This document shows positions 52,100-60,462 of a stretch of 64,000 nucleotides of DNA, piece after piece. Under the pieces are notes generated by a model. The model did no database searches, was not told the origin of the DNA, and saw only the letters and a list, made by a program, of their open reading frames with translations. The position numbers and the translations under genes are program-made. The stretch comes from a virus, in the IMG/VR virus record IMGVR_UViG_3300046791_000470, positions 1 to 64,000 of that record. One strand, 5' to 3'. Within the stretch, counting starts at the first letter, position 1. Every line of letters starts with the position of its first letter.

Positions 52100-52525
52100 C
52101 TACGCTCCCTTCAGGTGACGCGCCCCGACACAGACGGTGTGCGGCGGAGCAGTCGGATCGAGAACGAGATGATCGGCGCACGCCAGCGACACGCGTCCGG
52201 AGCCATCCAGCCACACGATTCGATGCGTGGCTGCGGAGCCACACCGCGGGCCAGTCGGGACGTCGCGCTCCACGTCGTGGTCAGGGTGCCAGTCGCATGT
52301 CAGATCGGGCTCCACCGTCGCCATGACCGTGAGCCCGAGACCCGCAATCGCGACCACGCGGTAGCCGAGCGCCTCGAGCTGCGCCTGCGCGCTCTCGAGC
52401 GGGGCGAAGTCGTCGGGCACCTCGTCCGGCGCGACCGCGATCCGCGCCAGCTCCTCGGCGGTCCATGCTCGGCCCTGCTCGGTCACGTGGAGGGTGATGG
52501 CCGGCGGCGCGTCGGGTGTCTGCAT
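52100..52525 (-). CDS. small accessory protein under the shared promoter
   Basis: 141 aa. Starts 6 nt after the promoter at 52532-52560. Mixed alpha/beta (RVVAIAGLGLTVMATVEPDL) and several Cys and His residues (CDWHPDHDVERDVPTGPRCG, CADHLV) suggest metal binding. Its promoter and operator link it to the genes at 54.2, 60.9 and 63.7 kb. Confidence 0.5.
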   Translation of the reverse strand: MQTPDAPPAITLHVTEQGRAWTAEELARIAVAPDEVPDDFAPLESAQAQLEALGYRVVAIAGLGLTVMATVEPDLTCDWHPDHDVERDVPTGPRCGSAATHRIVWLDGSGRVSLACADHLVLDPTAPPHTVCVGARHLKGA

Positions 52526-52531
52526 GCCGTG

Positions 52532-52560
52532 AGTGTGCACATTCACGTGCACATCGTCAA
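52532..52560 (-). promoter_or_regulatory. shared promoter-operator cassette, copy 1
   Basis: On the minus strand TTGACG, spacer ATGTGCACGTGAATGTG, CACACT, then 6 nt to ATG 52525. The spacer is the most divergent of the four related copies, but it keeps TGTGCAC and a second half, TGTGCAC. Confidence 0.5.
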
Positions 52561-52574
52561 GCACGCGGCATGCG

Positions 52575-52973
52575 TCAGACGATGAGACCGGGCACGGACA
52601 CGAGCGGCTTCTCGGCGCCCGGGGAGCGCATGATGTCCACGATCGCGTACGACGGCCCCCGCGCGGCGGCGCGCTCGGCGGCGGGCGAGCAGAGCCGGCA
52701 CGCGTGCACGCGGCTGTACATGATCGCCATCCCCGTCGCGAGCTTCACCGGCTTGATCATCCCGAGCCGGATGCCCTCCTCCACCGCGATCCGCTCGCTC
52801 GGGTTCATGTCCACGATCCGGATGAACACCTGGATCCGGATCGACACGTGCGGGCTCTTGCAGCCGTCGCAGGCGGCGCCGTGGAACGCGAGCTTGGCGT
52901 GGAGCTCCTCGGCGGTGGCGCGCCCGCCGAACAGCTTCTCGCGATGGATGATCGGGGTCGAAGCGTTGCCCAT
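52575..52973 (-). CDS. CxxC zinc-ribbon-like protein
   Basis: 132 aa. Two cysteine pairs (CDGCKSPHVSIRIQV and CRLCSPA) at about 35-40 and 92-95. Between them a helix and MNPSERIAVEEGIRLGMI. Small, likely metal-binding; the role is unknown. Confidence 0.5.
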   Translation of the reverse strand: MGNASTPIIHREKLFGGRATAEELHAKLAFHGAACDGCKSPHVSIRIQVFIRIVDMNPSERIAVEEGIRLGMIKPVKLATGMAIMYSRVHACRLCSPAAERAAARGPSYAIVDIMRSPGAEKPLVSVPGLIV

Positions 52974-53012
52974 GGCCGATCATGCTCAGCGGCGGGCTGC
53001 GGAGGCGCAAGG

Positions 53013-53282
53013 CTACGAGCTGCGAGCTCCGGCCTCCGCCATGGCCCTCGCCACCCGCGCGGTCACGCGCCCGGCGCCGCAGCACCACTCGCAGTGCCCG
53101 TTGGCATCACGACCGCTGGCCGGGCACGGACACGGGACCAGGAACGCGACGCATGGACCATGCGAGTGCGCCCCGCCTGGCACCTTGGCGTTCCAGATCT
53201 TCTCGACGAGTTGCATCACCCGGCCGTAACCGATGCGCTCGCCGAGATCGCGCACCGCTCGCTCCTCGTCGTTCGAACTCAT
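53013..53282 (-). CDS. small Cys-rich protein
   Basis: 89 aa; ATG 53282 overlaps the upstream stop (ATGA). A helical half (AVRDLGERIGYGRVMQLVEKIW) and a Cys-rich half (CVAFLVPCPCPASGRDANGHCEWCCGAG) of the DnaJ zinc-finger style. It is coupled to the adenine methyltransferase gene. Confidence 0.5.
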   Translation of the reverse strand: MSSNDEERAVRDLGERIGYGRVMQLVEKIWNAKVPGGAHSHGPCVAFLVPCPCPASGRDANGHCEWCCGAGRVTARVARAMAEAGARSS

Positions 53283-54058
53283 ACGCTCTCCTGGCGCAGC
53301 CTCACCACGACGGTCTCGACGCCAGTGCCGCTCTCCTTGAACGAGCCCGAGGGCAGCGGCCGGATCCCGCCGCGCTCCTCGCACCACTCGCGGAACTCGA
53401 GGTAGCGCCGATCGCGGCGGAACGTGACCGAGGCCGGCAGCACGCTCACCAGGATACCGCCCTCGACGAGCATGCCGAACGCGTGGCGCACGTGGTCCAG
53501 GTGATCGCCGAGGCCGACGCGGCAGAACGGCGGGTTCATGACCACGCGGTCGAAGCCGCCCGTGGCGGGGTACGTCATGAAGTCCTCGCACTGCCCGACG
53601 TGCAGGGCTCCGCGGTGCCCCATGGCGCCGGCGCGATCGCTCAGGCTCTGCCGTCGCGCGGCGTCGCGCTCGACCGCGTACACCTGCACGTCGCCGATCT
53701 CGAGCACCGCGTCCACGATCCGGCCGGTGCCAGCGCTCGGCTCAAGCACGTGCTGCTTGGGACGCACGTCGGCCATCTCGACGAGCCGGCGCGCCAGCGG
53801 CGCGGGCGTTGGGAAGTGCCCAACGTCCTGGCCGGTCTCCACCTCGCCGGTGGTGATCGCGATCTCGATGCGCGCGCGGGCGTCCGAGTCGAACACGTGC
53901 GCCTTCGCGCTGCGGTTCCACTTCCCGCCGAGTGCCTCGAGCACCTTGTTGACGCGCGCGTACGTCGCGCGGTCGAGCTGCTCGGCGATTCGCACGGAGG
54001 TCGCGCTCGGATACTCGAGCATCGAGAGGAACGAGAGCACCTGAGGATCAATGCGCAT
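53279..54058 (-). CDS. adenine-N6 DNA methyltransferase-like protein
   Basis: 259 aa. EPSAGTG (106-112) and NPPF (175-178) give the AdoMet loop and catalytic motif of gamma-class N6-adenine methyltransferases. The N-terminal ~70 residues (TSVRIAEQLDRATYARVNKVLEALG) are an HTH-like extension. It is the third methyltransferase in the window and is part of the cassette inserted between portal and head-morphogenesis genes. Confidence 0.75.
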   Translation of the reverse strand: MRIDPQVLSFLSMLEYPSATSVRIAEQLDRATYARVNKVLEALGGKWNRSAKAHVFDSDARARIEIAITTGEVETGQDVGHFPTPAPLARRLVEMADVRPKQHVLEPSAGTGRIVDAVLEIGDVQVYAVERDAARRQSLSDRAGAMGHRGALHVGQCEDFMTYPATGGFDRVVMNPPFCRVGLGDHLDHVRHAFGMLVEGGILVSVLPASVTFRRDRRYLEFREWCEERGGIRPLPSGSFKESGTGVETVVVRLRQESV

Positions 54059-54205
54059 CAGATGGCTCCGGCAGGGTCTCGATCGCGGCCTCGATGAGCT
54101 TGGCCATCGGCATGCCGCGCCGCTCGGCCTCGGCCTTCAGCCGCACGTAGAATGCGGCGCTTACCGACACCTTGCACCCGTTGGGCTTCTTGGGGGGGGG
54201 CTCAT
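54048..54205 (-). pseudogene. RHH-type protein, frame broken at poly-C
   Basis: ATG 54205 overlaps the upstream stop (TGATG), but the frame is shifted by one base after a run of nine C (minus strand). Downstream codons read KKPNGCKVSVSAAFYVRLKAEAERRGMPMAKLIEAAIETL, a ribbon-helix-helix-like sequence of about 50 aa. With ten C the gene would be intact from the coupled ATG. Confidence 0.5.
54192..54200. repeat. 9-bp homopolymer tract at a gene start
   Basis: Nine G on the plus strand (nine C on the coding strand), just after the start codon of the RHH-like gene. Such tracts change length by slippage, so the gene could be phase-variable. A read or assembly error is the main alternative. Confidence 0.5.
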
Positions 54206-54495
54206 CACGCCGCCGCCATCAGGAGCTGCTCGACCAGATTCTCCGGGGAGATGCCCTGGCGCTCGGCCGCGGCGCGGAGTCGGTCGGACACGTGGCGACC
54301 CAGCGTGACCGGGCCGTCCGCCTGATCCTCCGCAGCGGCGCGCAGCGAGTGGGCGAGCATCCAGCTCGAGCGGTCGCTACCCGCCTGCGCGGCGGCCTCG
54401 GCGAGGATCTTGGCCTGCTCGGCGGAGGCCAGAACCTGGATGCGGGCGGGTGGGGTGACGGCCGGGCGGCCGGACTTACGTGGCTTCTTGGGCAT
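54205..54495 (-). CDS. ribbon-helix-helix-like DNA-binding protein
   Basis: 96 aa from ATG 54495. A basic N-terminus (PKKPRKSGRPAVTPPARIQV) precedes helices (SAEQAKILAEAAAQAG, SWMLAHSLRAAAEDQA, VSDRLRAAAERQGISPENLVEQLLMAAA). Related in style to the broken gene downstream. It lies right at a shared promoter-operator copy and may regulate it. Confidence 0.55.
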   Translation of the reverse strand: MPKKPRKSGRPAVTPPARIQVLASAEQAKILAEAAAQAGSDRSSWMLAHSLRAAAEDQADGPVTLGRHVSDRLRAAAERQGISPENLVEQLLMAAA

Positions 54496-54501
54496 GCACT
54501 G

Positions 54502-54530
54502 ACTATGCACATGCGCGTGCACAGTGTCAA
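54502..54530 (-). promoter_or_regulatory. shared promoter-operator cassette, copy 2
   Basis: On the minus strand TTGACA, spacer CTGTGCACGCGCATGTG, CATAGT, then 6 nt to ATG 54495. The spacer includes TGCAC-GCGCAT-GTGCA, an inverted repeat. Confidence 0.65.
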
Positions 54531-54562
54531 CCGGGCGACCGTGCACCCGACCGAGTGAGCGG

Positions 54563-55099
54563 TCAGATCGGGTGGTCGTAGGTCAGCCGCACGGCGCCGA
54601 TGCAGAGCCCGGCCTGGTCCGCGGCGAGCTCGAACCAGTGCACGGCGCCGCCCTCGACGATCGTGTCCACCAGATCGAACGGCACGTCGTGCCACAGGTC
54701 CGGCACGTTGAAGACCGAGACCGGAGCCAGTGGACCGGGCACGCTGCCGCCGTTCGGGGCGATGCTGACCGACCGGATCGCCAGATCGGCCGAGCGGTTG
54801 CCGGCCATCGCGATCGTCATCGACAGCATCCGATCGCCCTCGACGAGGGTTGGCAGGACGGCGAACCGGCCGGCGCCGTAGCTCAGCATGCAGCCGTCGG
54901 AGGTGCCCGTGAAGCCGTTGAAATCCGGCGTCCAGTTGGTGTGCACGACACCACCGATCGCGCTGATCACCTCGGTGGCCGGCGGTTTGGGCGCGGGCGG
55001 CGGCGCGACGGCCTGATCCGGCGGCGCGGCGGTGGCGCTCGGCGTGGCCGTGCAGGCGGGGGCGAGGAGGAGGGCGAGGAACAGAAGGGAGGCGCGCAT
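54563..55099 (-). CDS. phage-encoded lipoprotein, different family
   Basis: 178 aa from ATG 55099. Signal and lipobox LLFLALLLAPAC at about 5-16. The mature part starts Ala/Pro-rich, then a beta domain (RFAVLPTLVEGDRMLSMTIAMAGN, HWFELAADQAGLCIGAVRLTY). The ends RF-V/VEGD resemble the RYP/VGD core of the other lipoproteins, but the match is weak. Confidence 0.65.
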   Translation of the reverse strand: MRASLLFLALLLAPACTATPSATAAPPDQAVAPPPAPKPPATEVISAIGGVVHTNWTPDFNGFTGTSDGCMLSYGAGRFAVLPTLVEGDRMLSMTIAMAGNRSADLAIRSVSIAPNGGSVPGPLAPVSVFNVPDLWHDVPFDLVDTIVEGGAVHWFELAADQAGLCIGAVRLTYDHPI

Positions 55100-55143
55100 G
55101 CACCAGAGCGTACAGCGCGCCGATCCGACGCTACAGGCGGGCG

Positions 55144-55323
55144 TCAGGCGGGCGGGACGATGCGGACGCTCATCCCGGCGATCCGCCCGGCGAGCTGCAC
55201 GAGCTTCAGCGCGATCCACCGGCGCCAGCGGCGGCGCGGCGCGGGCGCCACGAACTGGATCTCCAGCACGGCGCACGGGCCGGCGAGCCGCACGATCTCC
55301 GTCCGAACCACGCGCTCCTTCAT
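55144..55323 (-). CDS. 59-aa protein after the portal gene
   Basis: ATG 55323 overlaps the portal stop (ATGA). Basic and hydrophobic (RRRWRRWIALKLVQLAGRIAGMSVRIVPP), possibly membrane-active. The role is unknown. Confidence 0.45.
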   Translation of the reverse strand: MKERVVRTEIVRLAGPCAVLEIQFVAPAPRRRWRRWIALKLVQLAGRIAGMSVRIVPPA

Positions 55324-57260
55324 GCGGGCGGGGCCTCGGCGGGCGGGACGGCGGGCGGAGCGACCGGCGATGCCGGCGCGGGCTTCACGAGCATCGACTG
55401 CGCCTCCACGATCGAGATCGCCACGTCGAGCGGCATGCCGGCGAGGAACGCGAGCAGGTGCGCCGCGGCAGCGGGCGCGAGCTCGCCGCCGGTGACGCGC
55501 ACGACCAGCGCCACGAGCGCCTCCATCTGCGGCCCGGCGATCATGGCGTCGGCGGCCTTCCCCGACGGCGGATGGCCGGCTGGCGCTGCTGGCGCCGACG
55601 GAGGGGCGGCGATGTCCGCGGGCGCGCCGGGGCTCGATACCTGTCGCCCGAGCAGGTCCGCCATCAGCGCCTCGTCGCCGCCGGCGCGCTCCATGCGGAT
55701 GCGCTTCAGCGCCTCGGCCGGGTCGGACACGCCGAAGAACGGCGCCAGGTACTGGACCGCGCTCTCGAGATCGATCGCCTGCGCCAGCCGCGCCTGCGAG
55801 ATCGCGCTCGCGGCGTCGCCGGCGTCGGACGGGCCGCGCTGCACCCACTCGGGCCACACGAGCTCGAGATCATCGGCCGTGATCGTCGTGACCGTCGGCG
55901 GCAGCTCGCGCTCGACCGGCTGACCGTCCGGCCCCTCCACCGGAGGCAGGCTCACGGCTCCGACCAGCCGGAGCCCGGTCTGCGGATCCGTCGGCCCGGA
56001 CGTGCGCACTTTGATCGCGGCGCGGATCATCTTCGCGAGGAGCGGCTTCACGCCCTGCTCTCCGTACTGCTCGCGGAACAGGTCCCCGCGCTCGTGCATC
56101 GACGAGTAGCGCCGCTCCACCTCGGTGGCCGTCATCGGGCCGGCGGTCTGCTCGGCATCGAGCACGCACTGCACCACCTCCAGGAAGTTGCGGCGGTGGA
56201 CCTCCACCATCTTCAGCCCGGCCTCGATGCCGGCGCCGACGATCTCGAGGTACGTGGCGCCGGCGCCCTTCTCGACCTGGATCGCGTTGCGCGAGCCCTT
56301 TTTCAGGCTCGCCAGCTTGAGCTGATCGCTCTCGATGAGGAGCGTCGGATCGAGGTTCTCGACGGCGGCCTGATCGGCCTGGCTCAGGAGCCGATCGATC
56401 GCCTCCTGCGTGTCGTACTCGCCGAGGCAGTCCGGATCGCCGTCCTGCTGATCGGTGAGCGTGTTGCGGATCCACACGCCGGGGAACTCTCCGAGGCCGT
56501 GGTCCACGCGGGTCTGCGCTTGCCACACTGGCTCGTCGCCCTCGCCGACGGGCGCCGGCACGAACACCACGTCCGAGGTCTGATCGATGATCCGCCGGTA
56601 CCAGAACCACACCTCGCGGAGGATGCCGTCGCCGCCGTACTGCTCCGTCGGGAACATGTAGCGGATCTCGAGCGCGCTCACCTCGCCGCTCGAGCGGTTG
56701 ATGAAGGTCGGCGTGCACCACCGCGGATCGTGCACCTCGACGACGGGCCGCCCGCCCTGGAACGCGAAGGTCATCACCGCCGTGCCCTGGCCGCCGCCGA
56801 ACATCCGGCCGTGCGCGAATCTGATCCACATCCGGCACGACGCGATGACGCCCTCGATCCACGCCTGGACCGCGGGGTTCCGGTGCTTCACCGACGGGTG
56901 TTTCTTCGCCGAGAACAGGAGCCCGGTGAATCGGTTGACCACGGCGCGCACGAGGTGGAACGGCGCCGTGGGCCGGCGCATCGAGAGCGGCATGTCGTCG
57001 GTGCCGCTCGGATCCCAGAATCCCGGCGGCAGCACCTGCGTGCGCGCGATGTTCTCGCGCTCGAGCTCGCCCATCACCTTCCGGCCGTCCCAGCCGACGG
57101 AGCGCGCGGCATACGGCTCGGCCTCGTAGAAGGACCAATAGCGGTTGAGCTCGAGCTGCCGGGCCGTCATGCCCTGGCGCTGGAGGCGCGCCATCTGCTG
57201 ATCGTGCAGCGCGACGCCCGCCTGGAAGGCATTCCCCGGTCCGTACGCGAGCATCGGCAT
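55320..57260 (-). CDS. portal protein
   Basis: 646 aa. RPTAPFHLVRAVVNRFTGLLFSAKKHP, VVEVHDPRWCTPTFINRSSGEVSALEIRYMF, EYDTQEAIDRLLSQADQAAVENLDPTLLI and TATEVERRYSSMHERGDLF are typical of SPP1 gp6-like portals. The C-terminal tail is Pro/Ala-rich. It forms the dodecameric vertex that the terminase docks on. Confidence 0.75.
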   Translation of the reverse strand: MPMLAYGPGNAFQAGVALHDQQMARLQRQGMTARQLELNRYWSFYEAEPYAARSVGWDGRKVMGELERENIARTQVLPPGFWDPSGTDDMPLSMRRPTAPFHLVRAVVNRFTGLLFSAKKHPSVKHRNPAVQAWIEGVIASCRMWIRFAHGRMFGGGQGTAVMTFAFQGGRPVVEVHDPRWCTPTFINRSSGEVSALEIRYMFPTEQYGGDGILREVWFWYRRIIDQTSDVVFVPAPVGEGDEPVWQAQTRVDHGLGEFPGVWIRNTLTDQQDGDPDCLGEYDTQEAIDRLLSQADQAAVENLDPTLLIESDQLKLASLKKGSRNAIQVEKGAGATYLEIVGAGIEAGLKMVEVHRRNFLEVVQCVLDAEQTAGPMTATEVERRYSSMHERGDLFREQYGEQGVKPLLAKMIRAAIKVRTSGPTDPQTGLRLVGAVSLPPVEGPDGQPVERELPPTVTTITADDLELVWPEWVQRGPSDAGDAASAISQARLAQAIDLESAVQYLAPFFGVSDPAEALKRIRMERAGGDEALMADLLGRQVSSPGAPADIAAPPSAPAAPAGHPPSGKAADAMIAGPQMEALVALVVRVTGGELAPAAAAHLLAFLAGMPLDVAISIVEAQSMLVKPAPASPVAPPAVPPAEAPPA

Positions 57261-57300
57261 CGCCCGAGGATCACGCCCGGCCCGAGGCCGAGCAACCCGC

Positions 57301-58863
57301 TCACGTCCGGCGCGGGCGCTTGCCCTGCTGGATGCCGGTCGCCAGCCGCACGCCCTCGCGAGCGAACCACATCGCCATGAGCCGATCGCCGGTGTGGCTC
57401 CGGGGGTCGTAGCGCAGCATCTCGTTGATCAGCGCCAGCACCTCCGGATCGATGGTGCCCTCGAGCGTGCCGCCCTGGTTCGGCAACACCCACTTGCCGG
57501 CGGACATCTCGACGGCGATCGACTCGAGCCCGAAGGTGGGATCCACCTTGTTCTTGCCCGTGTAGAAGGCGCGAACCGGGACCGCGCTCCCCTCCTCCAC
57601 GAACTGCTTGATGTACGCCTGCGCCGCGTTCGACTCGACGATCATCAAGGAGTTGTACCGGCGGTGCAGGTCCTTGATCGCCGCCACGATCTCGGGGCCG
57701 CTGAGCTTGCCCGAGGTCACGTCGAGGAGCTGGCGCCGGCCGGTCCGCTCCTCGACGGCGATCGTCACGAACGCTGTGAGGTCGGACTTTTTCTTCTTGG
57801 TGGCGCCGAGGTCAACGCCGGTGATCGTGCGGTACCCCGGCGGCACCACTGACAGCGCCCACGCCAGCTCGAGGCCGTTCCCCTCGCGCAGCGCGCGCAG
57901 GATGTACGCCGCCTTGAACCGGCGCTCCGCGTCGGCGACCGGATCGCAGAACAGCGAGCGGCGCGACTCGATGGGTCCGCGGTTCGCGATCTCCTTGTCG
58001 ATGCGCGCGTCCGGCCACACCTCCGGCCACGAGCTCCGCCCCTCGGCGTCGCGCACCGGATACTTGCGGTGCGCGGTCGCGGGCTCCTTCGCGTAGCGGT
58101 GCGCGGCGTCGTCGTGGTGCCACGCGTTGCCGATGAACCACAGCCGCGCGCTGTCGGTTCGCCGGCCCTCGATCGTGCTCTTGAGCCAGGAGTGGTACTT
58201 CTCCCTGAGGTGCTCTGAATACGTGTTCTCGGGCGTGAGGTAGTCGTCAATGATGATCAGGTCGTAGCGGGCACCGAGGATCGCACCCTCGAAGCCCGAC
58301 GCCTGGACCGTTGGATCTTTCGAGATCGTCGAGCGCGCGACGTGGAACGCGTCGGCGCGCCACAGCCCGGTGGTGTCGCTCTTGTCGGGGCGAACGTGCG
58401 GGAACACGGCTCGGTACTCGGCCGAGTTCTCGATGTACGTCTTGAGCGTCTTGACGATCCGCTTCGACGCCCCGGCCGCCGACGACAGGATCAGGATCCG
58501 GATGTTCGGGTTGGTCCCGATCTCCCACAGCACGCGGCCGACGGAGAGCTGGCTCGTTTTCCCGCTCTCCGTGTGACACGTGAGGACCACGCGCTCGCTG
58601 GAGTCGATGAGGTCGTGCCACTCGACGTGCATCGGCGCGAGCAAGATCGGCGCGCCGGTCTGCTCGTGCCTGAGCACGAACTGGCAGAACACCGCCGGGT
58701 CGGTGCGCGAGACCTCGGCCAGCTTCGCCATCGCCGGCGCGAGATCGGCGGCGGCCTTGGTCAGCGCGTGGCGGCGCTTGAAGTTCCCGCCACCGCGGCG
58801 CGCCGTCTCCCTGCGCTCCGCCCGCGGCTGAATGGCCGCTCGTCTCGCGGGTCTAGTTCGCAT
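57301..58863 (-). CDS. terL: terminase large subunit
   Basis: 520 aa. Walker A CHTESGKTS (96-104), Walker B LIIIDDY (202-208) and the nuclease domain with GVDLG (Asp351), IVESNAAQ (Glu410) and TGDRLMAMWFA (Asp493). A run of lysines (TKKKKS) follows Asp351. The start overlaps the small-subunit stop by 11 nt. Its nuclease domain is the source or sister of the domain in the 3406-4113 protein. Confidence 0.9.
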   Translation of the reverse strand: MRTRPARRAAIQPRAERRETARRGGGNFKRRHALTKAAADLAPAMAKLAEVSRTDPAVFCQFVLRHEQTGAPILLAPMHVEWHDLIDSSERVVLTCHTESGKTSQLSVGRVLWEIGTNPNIRILILSSAAGASKRIVKTLKTYIENSAEYRAVFPHVRPDKSDTTGLWRADAFHVARSTISKDPTVQASGFEGAILGARYDLIIIDDYLTPENTYSEHLREKYHSWLKSTIEGRRTDSARLWFIGNAWHHDDAAHRYAKEPATAHRKYPVRDAEGRSSWPEVWPDARIDKEIANRGPIESRRSLFCDPVADAERRFKAAYILRALREGNGLELAWALSVVPPGYRTITGVDLGATKKKKSDLTAFVTIAVEERTGRRQLLDVTSGKLSGPEIVAAIKDLHRRYNSLMIVESNAAQAYIKQFVEEGSAVPVRAFYTGKNKVDPTFGLESIAVEMSAGKWVLPNQGGTLEGTIDPEVLALINEMLRYDPRSHTGDRLMAMWFAREGVRLATGIQQGKRPRRT

Positions 58864-59431
58864 CTGCGGGCCGCTCCGCCGGTGGCTCGTCCTCGGACTC
58901 CTCCGGCGAGGGCTCGATGTCGATCACCGTGGGCTGCGCCGGCGCTACGAGCGACCCGCGCGCGCGCGCCAGCGCCAGCGTCGCCGCGGCGTGATCGATC
59001 AGGCGCGCCGCCTCGGCCTCGGTACTGGACGAGGTGATCGCTGGTCCGCTGATCGAGCTGGGGTCATAGCTGCCGTCGATCTTGCAGATCTGGTCGGCCG
59101 CCTTGATCGCCGCTCGGAGCGCGTCGACGGAGCCGATCGCGAGCAGCCGCTGGACGATCATCATGTGCAGCCCGCGGTTCCGCGCGCGCTTCCGATCGGT
59201 CAGCTCCGCATCGGCGTCGCCGAGCTCCTCGAGCGCCTTGTTGACGTAGACGCGAGCCTGCTGCCGGTTGACGGTCCACGTCTTGGCCGGGATGTTCTTG
59301 TCGGGGTCGGCCTCCTGCGTGGTCTGGCACCAGTCGATCACCCACTTCGGATCAGAGCCGGTGACGAGCAGGCTCTTGATCGCGACGATCCGCGCGGACA
59401 CCTCCGGCGTGTGCTTGCCCTTGGCCATCAC
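58853..59431 (-). CDS. terS: terminase small subunit
   Basis: 192 aa next to terL. Helical N-terminal region with HTH-like phrases (VSARIVAIKSLLVTGSDPKWVIDWC, VNRQQARVYVNKALEELG), then a Ser/Pro-rich acidic tail (IEPSPEESEDEPPAE). It should select the DNA to be packaged. Confidence 0.7.
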   Translation of the reverse strand: MMAKGKHTPEVSARIVAIKSLLVTGSDPKWVIDWCQTTQEADPDKNIPAKTWTVNRQQARVYVNKALEELGDADAELTDRKRARNRGLHMMIVQRLLAIGSVDALRAAIKAADQICKIDGSYDPSSISGPAITSSSTEAEAARLIDHAAATLALARARGSLVAPAQPTVIDIEPSPEESEDEPPAERPADAN

Positions 59432-59685
59432 CGCACCCGGGGCACGGCAGCGGAGGCGAGCAGCTCACGCCGCGCAGCGTCCGTGCGGATCGTCCAGCCG
59501 ACGAGCTCGGCCAGCCAAACCGCGTGGAGCTCGCAGTATCCGGCGCGCGCGGCGGCCAGGATCGCCTCGGCCTGGACCATGGCCACGTCCACCACCTGGC
59601 GCCAGCACGGGCCGACGATCGCGCCGATCAGACCCTCGAGGTCGGGATACTCACGCGTCCGGCAGGTGCTGCACGTGTATCCCAC
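59428..59685 (-). CDS. small Cys-rich protein at the head of the late operon
   Basis: 85 aa from GTG 59685. N-terminal CSTCRTREYP, then helices (VVDVAMVQAEAILAAARAG). It overlaps the terminase small-subunit start. The promoter box at 59695-59700 leaves 9 nt before the start codon. Confidence 0.5.
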   Translation of the reverse strand: MGYTCSTCRTREYPDLEGLIGAIVGPCWRQVVDVAMVQAEAILAAARAGYCELHAVWLAELVGWTIRTDAARRELLASAAVPRVR

Positions 59686-59694
59686 GACCCGGCC

Positions 59695-59700
59695 ACTATA
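59695..59700 (-). promoter_or_regulatory. -10 box of the late operon, leaderless spacing
   Basis: A perfect TATAGT on the minus strand, 9 nt before GTG 59685. No good -35 box is seen at 17 nt, so an activator may be needed, as for many phage late promoters. The terminase, portal and following genes would all be downstream. Confidence 0.5.
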
Positions 59701-59866
59701 CCCGGGCAGGTCACGGAAATCGTAGGTGGCGCGCCGGCGGGGCCGTGACCGGCCGGAGAAACGGAGACGGCTCGGGCCGCCGCCGGCGTCGTCACGGTCC
59801 GAGGCTACCGCGCGAGCTGGCCGGGCGTCAGGCGCTCACCGGAGTGGCGTGTGCTACCAGATCTGC

Positions 59867-60388
59867 ATGTTCCGACTCCTGAGCGCGCTCGTCGTCCTCC
59901 TCGCCGCCTGCAATCAGCCCGATCTCCACTCGGAGCCGAGCGCGCTCATCGCCCCGGCGCCCCCGCCCGCCGGCACCCTCACGATCCTACCGATCAGCCC
60001 GGCGGCTGCGATCACTACGGCCTTCGGTCCCTCGTGGGACGGCGATGTCTGGTCCATCACCAAGAGCGGCGACGCGCTCCGATACCCGGTGCCGGTGATC
60101 GTCGGCGACACCCTCACGGAGTGGGCCGTGTTCGCGCGCCGATCCACGGTGGGCGCCGTCCTGTCGGCGCAGCTACAGGTGTTCGACGCGGTGGACCTGC
60201 GTCACTACGACGTTGGGCCGATGGTCACGAACGGCGATCCGGTCACCGGCTACTTCCCGCTCGAGACCGCGATCCCGCCGGTGTTCGTGCACGAGGACTT
60301 CTCGGTCTCGGTGCTCGTGATCGGCGAGGGCACGCCCGGCGACATCGTGGGGACCGCGAACGTTTACGTGATGCGGCAGTGGCAGTGA
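59867..60388 (+). CDS. phage-encoded lipoprotein, FDG-W/RYP family, plus strand
   Basis: 173 aa from ATG 59867. Signal and lipobox LLSALVVLLAACN at about 4-16. The core SWDGDVWSITKSGDALRYPVPVIVGDTLTEWAVFARRST and YFPLETAIPPVFV follows the order of the 23087-23653 and 28179-28782 proteins. It is the only plus-strand gene in the right third of the window, between the late operon and the right-end operons. Confidence 0.7.
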   Translation: MFRLLSALVVLLAACNQPDLHSEPSALIAPAPPPAGTLTILPISPAAAITTAFGPSWDGDVWSITKSGDALRYPVPVIVGDTLTEWAVFARRSTVGAVLSAQLQVFDAVDLRHYDVGPMVTNGDPVTGYFPLETAIPPVFVHEDFSVSVLVIGEGTPGDIVGTANVYVMRQWQ

Positions 60389-60462
60389 CGGGCGCGCGCG
60401 AACCGTTCAGCCCAGGCGAACAGTTCACGTAGGCGGCCGGGGCGAGCCCCGGAAGGCGGGGA

